From Candidatus Thiodictyon syntrophicum (GTDB taxonomy: Bacteria > Pseudomonadota > Gammaproteobacteria > Chromatiales > Chromatiaceae), in assembly GCF_002813775.1 (NCBI RefSeq), contig NZ_CP020370.1:806001-870000 (forward strand): a DNA stretch of 64,000 nt. Direction: 5' to 3'. Of this stretch, positions 28,781 to 37,601 are shown in pieces (the stretch's first letter is position 1; every line of letters begins with the position of its first letter). A model generated the notes under the pieces. It did not search any database, was not told the DNA's origin, and worked only from the letters and a program-made list of their open reading frames with translations. Position numbers and translations under genes: made by a program.

Positions 28781-29032
28781 ATGCTGAAGACGATCGAGGT
28801 AGAAATTGACGATAGCGGGCGCGTTCATCCGGTTGAGCCGCTTGCATTCATCCTGCGCGGGCGCGCCTATCTGACCATGCTGCCCGACACGGACGCCAGA
28901 CCCACTGCCACCACCGCCGCGCGGGCACTGGAACTACTCGCCTCACCGCGCTTCGCACAGCGCCCGTCGGCGCTGCCTGACGAAATACAGGGACGTATCG
29001 ATACGCTGCGATGCGACTGGGATGACCGCTGA
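28781..29032 (+). CDS. VapB-like antitoxin
   Basis: 83 residues, starting MLKTIEVEIDDSGRVHPVEP, the pattern of short antitoxins with an N-terminal AbrB-like strand pair. Ala/Arg-rich helical middle, acidic C-terminus (LRCDWDDR). It overlaps the PIN gene by one base (TGATG). The promoter region (TTTCCACCAACACGTTAGAC, about 28720-28740) is repeated at 24950 and 27975. Confidence 0.75.
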   Translation: MLKTIEVEIDDSGRVHPVEPLAFILRGRAYLTMLPDTDARPTATTAARALELLASPRFAQRPSALPDEIQGRIDTLRCDWDDR

Positions 29033-29430
29033 TGAGGTTGGCTTACCTTGATTCCTGCATCGTCATTTATCTGATCGAAAAGGTCGATCCTTTCAGCGAG
29101 CAAACTCGGCGGTTCCTGGCGCGCAACGGCGATGCAGTGCTGTTCGTGTCGCCCCTAGTTCGCCTGGAAGTCATCGTCAAACCGCTACGTGATTCTGCCG
29201 CACAACTCGTTGCCGATTATGAGGACTTTCTGGCCGCGCAGAACTGGCTCGGGATTGACGACAGCATCTTCGACCGCGCCTGCCAACTGCGCGCCCGTCA
29301 CGGCCTGAAAACCCCGGACGCCTTGCACCTGGCAACAGCGCTACATCACGGCTGCACCGAATTCTGGACCAACGACGATCGACTGAGGGTGGCTGCGGGC
29401 GGTATGTCAGTCGATGTGCTTTCCGGTTGA
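29032..29430 (+). CDS. PIN-domain toxin, VapC-like
   Basis: 132 residues. PIN-domain ribonuclease with the acidic residues expected for metal binding: LAYLDSCIVIYLIE (first Asp), VSPLVRLEVIVKPL (Glu), TPDALHLATALHHG (Asp) and FWTNDDRL (Asp). VapC toxins cleave tRNA or rRNA and are held inactive by the partner antitoxin. Translationally coupled to the gene before it. Intact length, so probably functional. Confidence 0.88.
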   Translation: MRLAYLDSCIVIYLIEKVDPFSEQTRRFLARNGDAVLFVSPLVRLEVIVKPLRDSAAQLVADYEDFLAAQNWLGIDDSIFDRACQLRARHGLKTPDALHLATALHHGCTEFWTNDDRLRVAAGGMSVDVLSG

Positions 29431-29567
29431 ACTGGGCGGCACCGATGACTTCCCGTAGCCCGGATGAAGCCTAGCGGAATCCGGGTGCCGCCTCGCAGAT
29501 ACACGAGGTTTCAGCGGACGGCGAGCGGAAACGCAGGATTGCGCTTCGTTTCAGCCAAGCTACGACC

Positions 29568-32267
29568 TCAATCCTGCGGCGCGCAGACCAGTCCGGCCCC
29601 GACATCCGCGACATCGGTTCCGGGCTCCAGCCGCTCCCGCGCGGCCCGCCCCCGAAGCAGCGCCCCGATTGTCGCGATCCGAACCGCACCGGAGTGCCCC
29701 AGTTCCCGTTCGGCCCAGAGTGCCGCCAAGCCCGCAACATGGCTGCTCGCCATACTGGTGCCGCTCAGGCGCACAAGTCCGCCGCCCGCCCGGGCCGAGA
29801 GCACGCAGACCCCGGGGGCGCAAACCTGCGGGTGACAGTTGGAGAAGGGGGCAATCGACAGCCGGTCATGGGGCGGGCCAGCGGTGTCCAGTGCGCCTAC
29901 GGAAACGAATCCATCTGCGGACGCCGGGGGCGAGACGGCAACGCGGTACTCCGGTCGCAGATCGCGCCGGCTCTCGTCACCGGCGGCGGTAATCAGCAGT
30001 GCGCATGGCCCCCGGCCGGTGCGGGACTGGGCCTGGACCTGGGCCGCGATGAGCGTGGCCAGCGCATCGAAGAGTTGCAGGGTATCGCGATAGTCCTTCA
30101 GTGCACGGGAGATCGCAAGTTCCACTGGCATGCCATCGTCGGTACCGCGTCGGACCAGTGCCGGGAAATCGAATCCGAGTGCGAGGCTAATGATGTGGGC
30201 GCCGGCGTCCGTCGCCCATTGGATGGCCCGCAGCAGGGTCCCGGTGTCGGCGGATGCGCTCTGGCCGATGACCTTGCCGATCAGCGCCAGGGAGACCCCG
30301 GGTGCCACGCCGATCCGCCGGCCGTCAACCGGGCGGCCCAAGATCGTGCCAGCCACATAGGTACCGTGGCCGTTGCGGTCGCCGTTCCCCTCGCCGGTAA
30401 AGTCCTGCTGGACCAGTTTCAGGCCCGGGTCTTGAAACGCCTCATGGCCGGAATCGATGCCCGTGTCGAGTACCGCGACGCGGATACCGCGTCCGGTATA
30501 AGGGCTCGACAGGGCGCCGATCGCGGCCAAGCCCCAGGTAGAACCCTCGGGGTCCTGCGGACCCGGACCGTCGCACGCCTGAACGACCGCCCGGATGAGC
30601 CGGATGGGAATGGGCGGGGCCATGGCCCGCACCTCCGGGTCCCGACTCAGGTCGCGGTAGTCCCGGCCGTTGAGCGTCTCGTGCTCAATGCGGTAGACGG
30701 AGGACGCGGGCGGATCGGCCCCGGGCCTCGCGGTTGACGCAGAGGCGTTGCCACTCCGGGTCGTCGAATAACTGGTCACGCCGGGCGGGGCGAAGCCCGC
30801 CATCAGACGGCGGAATTCGTCCTGGTCGTGAGCTTTGCGCCCATCCTCGAGAAAGCTCATGGCAAGATCGAAGTCGCCACCGTATCGGGCGGCCCAAAGG
30901 GCGGTGGGATGCGCTTGGTCGACCCAATCGAGCGCGATCCCCAAATCCGGCTCGATCCAGAGCGCCCCCTTTCCCTCTTTCCAGCGGCGAGCGGCGGACT
31001 CCAGGCGCCGGTACATCTCGGCTTTTTCAGCCTCGTCGATAATCCATGCCTGGAGCTTACGCCATTGGCGGATCAGTGCCTCGTGGGTGATGTCGAGCGG
31101 GTCGTCCGGACCCAGGTCCTGCTCCGGCGGCGGCATGAGGAGGCTGCGATCCGCGCGGCGGAAGGGGGCGGCGCAGGCGATCACCTGCTCCGGGGTGCTG
31201 CCGGTGAGGTCGGCGACCTCGCGGACCGGCACCGGGCGGCGGGTGTCGCGCTCGCCCTCGGTGCGCTCGGTCAGCGCACGGAACATCGCCTCGGCGATGG
31301 CCTGCTGACCGGGTTGCGTGAGTTCCGCCAGGGCCTCCTCGGCGTGGTCGTTCAGGGCGCGTTGCAGGCCGCCCAGGGCCTCGTACCCGGCCTCGTCCAG
31401 GAGTCGGGTGCCGTCCGGTGCCGGGGCCGTGCCGTCCCAGAGGCGCATCAGCAGGTGCTGCACCAGGGGTAACTGGTCCTGCTCGCCGCTCGCCTCGGCC
31501 AAGAGCCGGTGGACCAGGCCGGGGCTGAGGTCGCCGCCGAACTCGGGCAGCCGGGCGGGGAGCTGGACGGCGTCGGCGAGCTGCTCCGGGGTCAGGCGCG
31601 GGGTGAGGAAGAGCCCGGCGTTGATCGCCTCGGGCAGCCCCGGGAAGCGGGCGCAGTCGCCCAGGTACTCCGGGCGCAGGGTGATGACGATGAAGCAGTC
31701 CGGGTGGGCGGTGGCGCCCAGCAGCAGCGCGACGAAGGCGGCGGCGTCGGCGGGGTCGGCGCGGCGGTAGCGGAACAGCTCCTCGAACTGGTCGACCAGG
31801 ATCAGCAGGCGTTCGCCGGGGGGCAGGGGGTGCAGGCCGAGCAGCCAGGGGAGGGCGCGGGGGCCGCGGCGCAGGGCTTGTTCCAGGGGCGCGATGGGGT
31901 CGGCGGCGGCGGGGGGCATCGCGGGCTGGAAGCCCGCGCTCCTTTGCAGGGCGGCGGCGAGGCGGCGGAAGGGGTGCTCGCCGGGGCGCAGTTCGGCGAT
32001 GGACCAGCGGGTGCCGGGGGCGGGGCCTGCGGCGATCGACCGGGTGAGGACGCCGCTGTCGAGCGCCGGCAGGAGCCCGGCGCGGACCAGGGACGACTTG
32101 CCGGAGCCCGAGGTCCCGATCACGGCCAGGAAGCGGGTCTCGGCGAGCTTGTCCAGGAGCTGGTCGACCTGGTCGTCGCGGCCGAAGAACAGGTCCGACT
32201 CGTCGCGGCGGAAGGGGCGCAGGCCGGGGTAGGGGCGGCGCGGGGTGCGGTTCGCGGGGGCGCTCAT
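29568..32267 (-). CDS. nSTAND NTPase fused to a C-terminal subtilisin (S8) protease domain
   Basis: 899 residues from ATG at 32267. The N-terminus PYPGLRPFRRDESDLFFGRD followed by Walker A GTSGSGKSSLVRAG (51-59) and Walker B LLILVDQFEELF is the nSTAND signalling NTPase. LTPEQLADAVQLPAR and a winged-helix-like ITHEALIRQWRKLQAWI follow. From about residue 593 comes a subtilase domain: RVAVLDTGIDSG (Asp 601), NGHGTYVAGT (His 634) and SGTSMASSHVAGLAALW (Ser 838). The triad is complete, but the oxyanion position usually AAGN reads AAGD. nSTAND-effector fusions act as phage-sensing defence proteins. The effector is C-terminal here, the reverse of the common order. A TIR gene precedes it on the same strand. 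Confidence 0.88.
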   Translation of the reverse strand: MSAPANRTPRRPYPGLRPFRRDESDLFFGRDDQVDQLLDKLAETRFLAVIGTSGSGKSSLVRAGLLPALDSGVLTRSIAAGPAPGTRWSIAELRPGEHPFRRLAAALQRSAGFQPAMPPAAADPIAPLEQALRRGPRALPWLLGLHPLPPGERLLILVDQFEELFRYRRADPADAAAFVALLLGATAHPDCFIVITLRPEYLGDCARFPGLPEAINAGLFLTPRLTPEQLADAVQLPARLPEFGGDLSPGLVHRLLAEASGEQDQLPLVQHLLMRLWDGTAPAPDGTRLLDEAGYEALGGLQRALNDHAEEALAELTQPGQQAIAEAMFRALTERTEGERDTRRPVPVREVADLTGSTPEQVIACAAPFRRADRSLLMPPPEQDLGPDDPLDITHEALIRQWRKLQAWIIDEAEKAEMYRRLESAARRWKEGKGALWIEPDLGIALDWVDQAHPTALWAARYGGDFDLAMSFLEDGRKAHDQDEFRRLMAGFAPPGVTSYSTTRSGNASASTARPGADPPASSVYRIEHETLNGRDYRDLSRDPEVRAMAPPIPIRLIRAVVQACDGPGPQDPEGSTWGLAAIGALSSPYTGRGIRVAVLDTGIDSGHEAFQDPGLKLVQQDFTGEGNGDRNGHGTYVAGTILGRPVDGRRIGVAPGVSLALIGKVIGQSASADTGTLLRAIQWATDAGAHIISLALGFDFPALVRRGTDDGMPVELAISRALKDYRDTLQLFDALATLIAAQVQAQSRTGRGPCALLITAAGDESRRDLRPEYRVAVSPPASADGFVSVGALDTAGPPHDRLSIAPFSNCHPQVCAPGVCVLSARAGGGLVRLSGTSMASSHVAGLAALWAERELGHSGAVRIATIGALLRGRAARERLEPGTDVADVGAGLVCAPQD

Positions 32268-32412
32268 GCTGGTGCACCCGCGTTGCGGTGCGCAGTGGCG
32301 GTTGGCCGTCCGGCCTTGAGTGTCGCAGCGGCGATCCCGCGATCGGCGCGGTCTTTGGTCCGCTGCGCGGACCGAGCGCCGCGGGGACACTGCGGCGCGG
32401 TGCTATCCCCGC

Positions 32413-33131
32413 TCATGACTCACCCCCGGTCAGGCGCGGAACGAAGGCCCGAACACAGGCATCGGTGCAGGCGCCGACGCCCGGGACCGGATGGACCCGC
32501 ATCCCCGGGGGGCGGAAGCTGATCGGCTGGGGGCCGGCGTGACACAGGTCGAGGCTTAGGGCCGGGCTGCCCTTGGGCCGGCGGGCGCCGCACTGGAGAT
32601 ACTCGCGCAACTGCTCGTGGACCTGCTCCACCGGGCCGTCGCGAAACAGCATCAGCACGGCGGTACACAGGCGCAGGTTGTCGCGCAGGTCGCGGCGCAG
32701 CGCGGACGGCTTGAGCCCGGGGTCGCGGTCGGCCTGGGCCATGAGGGGGATCACGTAACCCAGGCCGTGGCGTTCGCTCAGGCAGGCGGCCAGGTCGCGC
32801 ACCAGGTCCGCATCGGCACTGCCGCCGTTGACCAGGACCAGTAGGAGGCGAACCAGCCCGGCGAGAGGATCGGCAGCAGCAGGCGGGCGCCGGCGAGTTG
32901 GGCGCGGATGGTGGCGGCCAGGGGTTCACCGGCGCGCATCCGCTCATAGTCGATCCAATAGCGCTCGCCCTCGGCGGTGCGGTCCAGGGCGCGCCCCAGG
33001 TGTTTGGCCAGGCGGTCGAGGAAGGTGCTCACCCACCCGGCACGGTGCCCGGCCCCCGGCGACGGGTCGGCGAACGGCTGGTCGTCGACCCAGGCGTAGC
33101 TGACGAAGAAGTGGTGGCGGGGTTCGTCCAT
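32413..33131 (-). pseudogene. TIR-domain protein, frameshifted
   Basis: From ATG at 33131: HHFFVSYAWVDDQPFAD, GWVSTFLDRLAKHLGRAL, WIDYERMRAGEPLAATI and LLLPILSPGWFAS, a typical bacterial TIR domain (known NADases in defence). At about 32840-32855 the frame is lost. Homology-like sequence continues in the next frame as LLLVLVNGGSADADLVRDLA, then LMAQADRDPGLKPSALRRDL, to a stop at 32413. A single-base indel would restore one protein of about 239 residues. The stop lies 145 bp before the nSTAND-subtilase start. Could be a real disruption, a recoding site or a sequencing error. Confidence 0.7.
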
Positions 33132-33178
33132 CGTGGGTGCCGGTCGTGGTGAGGGGGGTGATGATACCCCAGGCGTCG

Positions 33179-33391
<213 letters not shown>

Positions 33392-33689
33392 CCTCGCCTG
33401 GGGGGAACCGTCCGCGCGGCGGACGCGACGCGTCGCCCGGGGGCGCCTGCAACAGTCGGCGTCGTTTTCCACACAAAAAGGTTCCCCCGCCCCAAGGCTG
33501 CGGAGACTAAGATCGCACGGGCTCGGCGCTTGCGCGGTGGACTTCGGCACCAGCGACGGTGCCGCGCGGCGGACCGACACCGGGGAACTCACCGCTTGGG
33601 ATCTGAGGCTCGACGGCACCGGCAATGCCCGGGTCCGCAGCGGTGAGCGACCCTATTTTCCTGCAACACATGATTGAGAAGACAAGCTC

Positions 33690-34357
33690 ATGCACAGTGC
33701 ACCAGTTATGCGGCTCATCGCGTTGACCGCTTTCGGTATGGCTTCGGCGGCGCAGGCCAACCTGATGATCGATGTCTACGAGTATGGCACCCTGGGTCAA
33801 AGTCGCTGGGTCTTCAGCGGTTCGGCTCAGTATTCCGAAAACGTCGTGGGCGGGAAGTTTGCCGGCGGCGATGTGTCGTTAATCGAGGAATGGAAAGGCG
33901 CCGGGGCTGGTTCGGACTACGTCAAGACCGGCGCGTACAACAACTACACACCCTCGCTGATCAGCGGTTCAGTGACTCTCAGCGTCACCCCGTCCGGTGG
34001 CAATATCATCCAGGGTTTGATCGACGGCCTGCATATCGACCACGATACGACGACCCCTACCTCAGGGGATGACTTTGGGGTAAGCTTGGCGGCCGTCGAC
34101 ATTGCCTTGTCGGCTGACGCCCTCGTAAGTTGGTCAGGCGAAGCAATCTTCAACGTCGACATCAATAAACTCAACCGCGGTACCTTTTCGTTCCTGAACT
34201 ATGGGGAGGACCCCAATGTTCCCGGCCGGATCTATGGATCGCTGCCGCTCACCCTTGAGGTCCCTGAACCGGGCACCGCGGTGCTCCTGATGCTCGGCGT
34301 GACTGGCTTGGTCCGTTTCGCCGTTCGCCGCGGGACCAATCCGAAATCGCTATTAGG

Positions 34358-34370
<13 letters not shown>
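33690..34370 (+). CDS. PEP-CTERM sorting-domain protein
   Basis: 226 residues. An N-terminal signal peptide (MRLIALTAFGMASAAQA) leads to a beta-rich secreted body. The C-terminus is VPEPGTAVLLMLGVTGLVRF followed by AVRR: the PEP motif, a membrane segment and a basic cluster recognised by exosortase. The body has no known enzyme motif. PEP-CTERM proteins are exported and anchored or released in exopolysaccharide-producing Gram-negatives. The start could be 33690 or the later ATG 33708. It is flanked on both sides by hairpin elements. Confidence 0.88.
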
Positions 34371-34572
<202 letters not shown>

Positions 34573-34577
34573 GCAAT

Positions 34578-35327
34578 TCAGTGCCCCGTCCGCCGCTGCC
34601 GCACGGCCTCGAAGAGACAGACCCCCGCCGCCACCGAGACGTTGAGGCTCTCCACGGTCCCGGCCATCGGCAGCCGCACCAGCAGGTCGCAGCGCTCGCG
34701 CGTCAGGCGCCGCAGGCCGGTGCCCTCGCTGCCCATCACGAGCCCGATCGGACCCTTGAGATCCGTGCCGTAGAGGTCGCCCGCGGCCTCCCCGGCGGTC
34801 CCGATCAGCCAGATGCCGCGTTCTTTGATCTGGTCCATGGTGCGGGCCAGGTTGGTCACCTGGAGATAGGGCACCGTCTGCGCCGCCCCGCTCGCTACCT
34901 TGCACACCACCGGGGTCAGACCGACCGCGTTGTCCTTGGGGGCGATCACGGCATGGACCCCGGCGGCGTCCGCGGTGCGCAGACAGGCCCCCAGGTTGTG
35001 CGGGTCCTGGACCTCATCCAGGAGCAGCAACAGGGGCGGTCCCGCGATCTGATCCAGGATTCCGTCCAGGTCCCCCGCCAGCCGGGGGGCGGCACTGCGC
35101 ACCCAGGCGAGCGCGCCCTGGTGGTTGGTGCCCTGGGCCCCCTGATCCAGTGCCGCCCGGTCGGTCTGTTTGACCGGGATGCCGGCCGCGCGGGCGAGGT
35201 CGGCCAGCTCCGCCAGCCGCCGGTCGCGTCGGCCGCGCTCCAGCCACAGCTCGCCGACCCCCTCGGCGCCGAATTTGAGCGCGCTACGCACGCTGTGGAT
35301 GCCGGCGACGGGTGCCAGGTCGTTCAC
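34578..35327 (-). CDS. rlmB: 23S rRNA (guanosine(2251)-2'-O)-methyltransferase
   Basis: 249 residues, SpoU/TrmH (SPOUT) family. N-terminal substrate-binding part GIHSVRSALKFGAEGVGELW; catalytic motifs LLLLDEVQDPHNLGACLRTA (motif 1), GLVMGSEGTGLRRLTRERCD (motif 2) and VRLPMAGTVESLNVSVAAG (motif 3). It methylates G2251 in the peptidyl-transferase loop. Its usual operon partner rnr lies 14 kb away on the same strand, so the operon appears split. Confidence 0.95.
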   Translation of the reverse strand: MNDLAPVAGIHSVRSALKFGAEGVGELWLERGRRDRRLAELADLARAAGIPVKQTDRAALDQGAQGTNHQGALAWVRSAAPRLAGDLDGILDQIAGPPLLLLLDEVQDPHNLGACLRTADAAGVHAVIAPKDNAVGLTPVVCKVASGAAQTVPYLQVTNLARTMDQIKERGIWLIGTAGEAAGDLYGTDLKGPIGLVMGSEGTGLRRLTRERCDLLVRLPMAGTVESLNVSVAAGVCLFEAVRQRRTGH

Positions 35328-35482
35328 GGTGAATGCTCCGGTAGGAGAAAAGCCTGATCATGGCCTAATCTTAGCCCTGTCGGCCCCCGACGGGTTGGCC
35401 GCGGGCTCAGATGGGGTGTTGCCGCCTTGCCCGGACACCCTTTTAGAGGTATCGGCAAGCGCAAGGGCAGGCAGGAGTCAGC

Positions 35483-36505
35483 ATGTTCGGCATTCGCTTC
35501 ATCAAGGTCGCACCGACCGATTTCGTCATCCAGTTCAGGCGCGGTGAGCGCGTCCGTGAGGGGGCGGGGCTCGCCTTCCTGTATTTTGCGCCGACGACCT
35601 CGCTGGTCCTGATCCCGATCGGCAGTATCGAGGTGCCCTTCATCTTCGAGGAGGTGACCGCGGATTTTCAGCAGGTCACGGTCCAGGGGCAGATCACCTA
35701 CCGGGTGGCGGACCCGCAGCGGCTCGCGCAGTCGATGAACTTCGCCCTGACGCCGAACGGTCGGGACTACGCATCCGAGGACGCAAGGAAGCTGCCCCAG
35801 CGGCTGGTCAATCAGGTGCAGGTCCTGACGCGCGTCGCGCTGCAGGCCCTGCCGCTGCGCCAGGCGCTCGGCCGCTCGGACGCCCTGGTCGCGGCCCTGC
35901 ATCAGGGGTTGCAGGGGGCGGAGGTCGTTGCCGCCCTGGGCGTCGAGGTGCTCGGACTCTCGATCCTGGCGATCCGACCCACGCCGGAGACGGCGCGCGC
36001 GCTCGAGGCGGAGGCGCGCGAGCAGGTCCTGCGCCAGGCCGACGAGGCGATCTACGCCCGGCGCAACGCGGCCGTGGAGCAGGAGCGCTCGATCAAGGAA
36101 AACGAGCTGAACACCGAGATCGCGGTCGAGAACAAGAAGCGCCAGATCAAGGAGGCGCAGATGGAGGCGGAGAAGTCCGTGGCGCAGAAACGCCGCGAGC
36201 TGCGCGAGGCGGAGATGGCGACCCAGATCGCCCTGGAGGAGCAAAAGAAAGACCTGATCGCCCTGTCCACGGTCAACGCCCGCCAGGAGGCGGAGACCCG
36301 CGCCTATGGGGTCGCGACCGTCATGCAGGCCCTGTCCCAGACCGATCCGCGCATCCTGGAGGTGCTGACCCAGGCCCGCATGGAGCCGAACCAACTGGTC
36401 GCACTGGCCTTCAAGGAGTTGGCGGAGGGGGCGCAGCGGATCGGTCAGCTCAACATCACCCCGGACCTGCTGCGCGAGCTGATGGCGGGCAATCCGGCTG
36501 ACTGA
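35483..36505 (+). CDS. SPFH/band-7 domain protein
   Basis: 340 residues, divergent from rlmB across 155 bp. The SPFH domain occupies about residues 10-185 (VQGQITYRVADPQRLAQSMN, LRQALGRSDALVAALHQG, LGVEVLGLSILAIRPTPETA). It is followed by a long Glu/Lys/Arg coiled coil (VENKKRQIKEAQMEAEKSV) and a short helical C-terminus. There is no membrane segment or signal peptide. SPFH proteins build rings or scaffolds, usually at membranes. It is 10 bp upstream of the NAD-kinase-like gene. Confidence 0.85.
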   Translation: MFGIRFIKVAPTDFVIQFRRGERVREGAGLAFLYFAPTTSLVLIPIGSIEVPFIFEEVTADFQQVTVQGQITYRVADPQRLAQSMNFALTPNGRDYASEDARKLPQRLVNQVQVLTRVALQALPLRQALGRSDALVAALHQGLQGAEVVAALGVEVLGLSILAIRPTPETARALEAEAREQVLRQADEAIYARRNAAVEQERSIKENELNTEIAVENKKRQIKEAQMEAEKSVAQKRRELREAEMATQIALEEQKKDLIALSTVNARQEAETRAYGVATVMQALSQTDPRILEVLTQARMEPNQLVALAFKELAEGAQRIGQLNITPDLLRELMAGNPAD

Positions 36506-36515
36506 TGCGGCGCTC

Positions 36516-37457
36516 ATGATCGACCGGCTGACCGAAAACAAGATCGTCCTGATCACGCGGCGCACGCGGCTCGCGGAGCTGATCGTGCGCTTCAATACGC
36601 TCGACCAGGCGCGTTTCTATGTGGAGCACCTGGGCGCGGACTTCGCCGAATACCAGGCGGAGGACCAGTGCTATCAGGCGGCGGTGCAGGATACGCAGCA
36701 CCGTCTGGAGCGGCTCGGGCGGGTGCAGGCACTGGAGCGCGCCTATGTCCCGAACTTCCTGTTCGGCGCCCGGGATACGGTCGTGGTGCTGGGGCAGGAC
36801 GGGCTGGTGGCGAACGTACTCAAATATCTCGACGGACAGGTGCTGATCGGGGTCAATCCGGACCCGGCCAGGATCGAGGGGGTCCTGGTGCCCTTCCGAC
36901 CCGCGGACCTGGACGCCGTGGTGCCCGCGGTGTTCGCCGACCGGCGCCCGATCCGCCGCGTCACGATGGCCGAGGCCAGACTGAACACCGGCGAGACCCT
37001 GTACGGTGTCAACGACCTCTTCATCGGTCCGCGCAGCCATACCTCGGCGCGCTATCGGCTCGGCATCGGCGACCGCGCGGAGGACCAGTCGTCGAGCGGC
37101 ATCATCGTCTCCACCGGCCTGGGCGCCACGGGTTGGCTGCGTAGTATCATCTGCGGGGCGGGGGGCATCGCGGGTGCCCTGTCCGGGCACCCGCTCAAGC
37201 TCGCGTCACCCCGCTCATTCCAGTGGGACGCGGACTATCTGTATTTCTCGGTCCGGGAGCCCTGGCCGAGCCGGACCTCGGCGGCCGAGATCGCCTTCGG
37301 CAAGATCACGGCCGCCACCCCGCTGATCCTCGAGTCCCGGATGCCGGAGGGCGGGGTCATCTTCAGCGACGGGATCGAGTCCGACTTCGTGCGCTTCAAC
37401 GCGGGTGCCTGTGCGACCATTAGGGTCGCCGCCAGGCAGGGGCGGCTGGTGACGTGA
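36516..37457 (+). CDS. NAD-kinase-like protein paired with the SPFH gene
   Basis: 313 residues. The N-terminal third is novel (IVLITRRTRLAELIVRFNTL). The middle resembles the ATP-NAD kinase fold: VVVLGQDGLVANVLKYLDGQ (counterpart of GGDGT), VLIGVNPDPARIEGVL and GIIVSTGLGATGWLRSI (counterpart of the STPTGSTAY loop). The canonical GGDGT is altered to GQDGL, so true NAD phosphorylation is uncertain; a lipid or sugar kinase role is possible. Close coupling to the SPFH gene suggests a joint function. Confidence 0.65.
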   Translation: MIDRLTENKIVLITRRTRLAELIVRFNTLDQARFYVEHLGADFAEYQAEDQCYQAAVQDTQHRLERLGRVQALERAYVPNFLFGARDTVVVLGQDGLVANVLKYLDGQVLIGVNPDPARIEGVLVPFRPADLDAVVPAVFADRRPIRRVTMAEARLNTGETLYGVNDLFIGPRSHTSARYRLGIGDRAEDQSSSGIIVSTGLGATGWLRSIICGAGGIAGALSGHPLKLASPRSFQWDADYLYFSVREPWPSRTSAAEIAFGKITAATPLILESRMPEGGVIFSDGIESDFVRFNAGACATIRVAARQGRLVT

Positions 37458-37601
37458 AGCCGGAACAGGCCCTTCGCACGCCAGAGCATTAAGCGCAAGA
37501 ACCTTTTTCAGGGCGGCAGGCGTGTCCGGCGAGTCGCCGGGCGGCACGACATCCCTATCGCTTTGGCGCCCCGCCCAACACCCAACACCGGAGGACCCGC
37601 G

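Noticed and set aside
31057-32277. Arg/Pro-rich 406-codon minus-strand frame inside the nSTAND gene
   Set aside because: Out of frame with the nSTAND gene, extreme Arg/Pro content, no domain.
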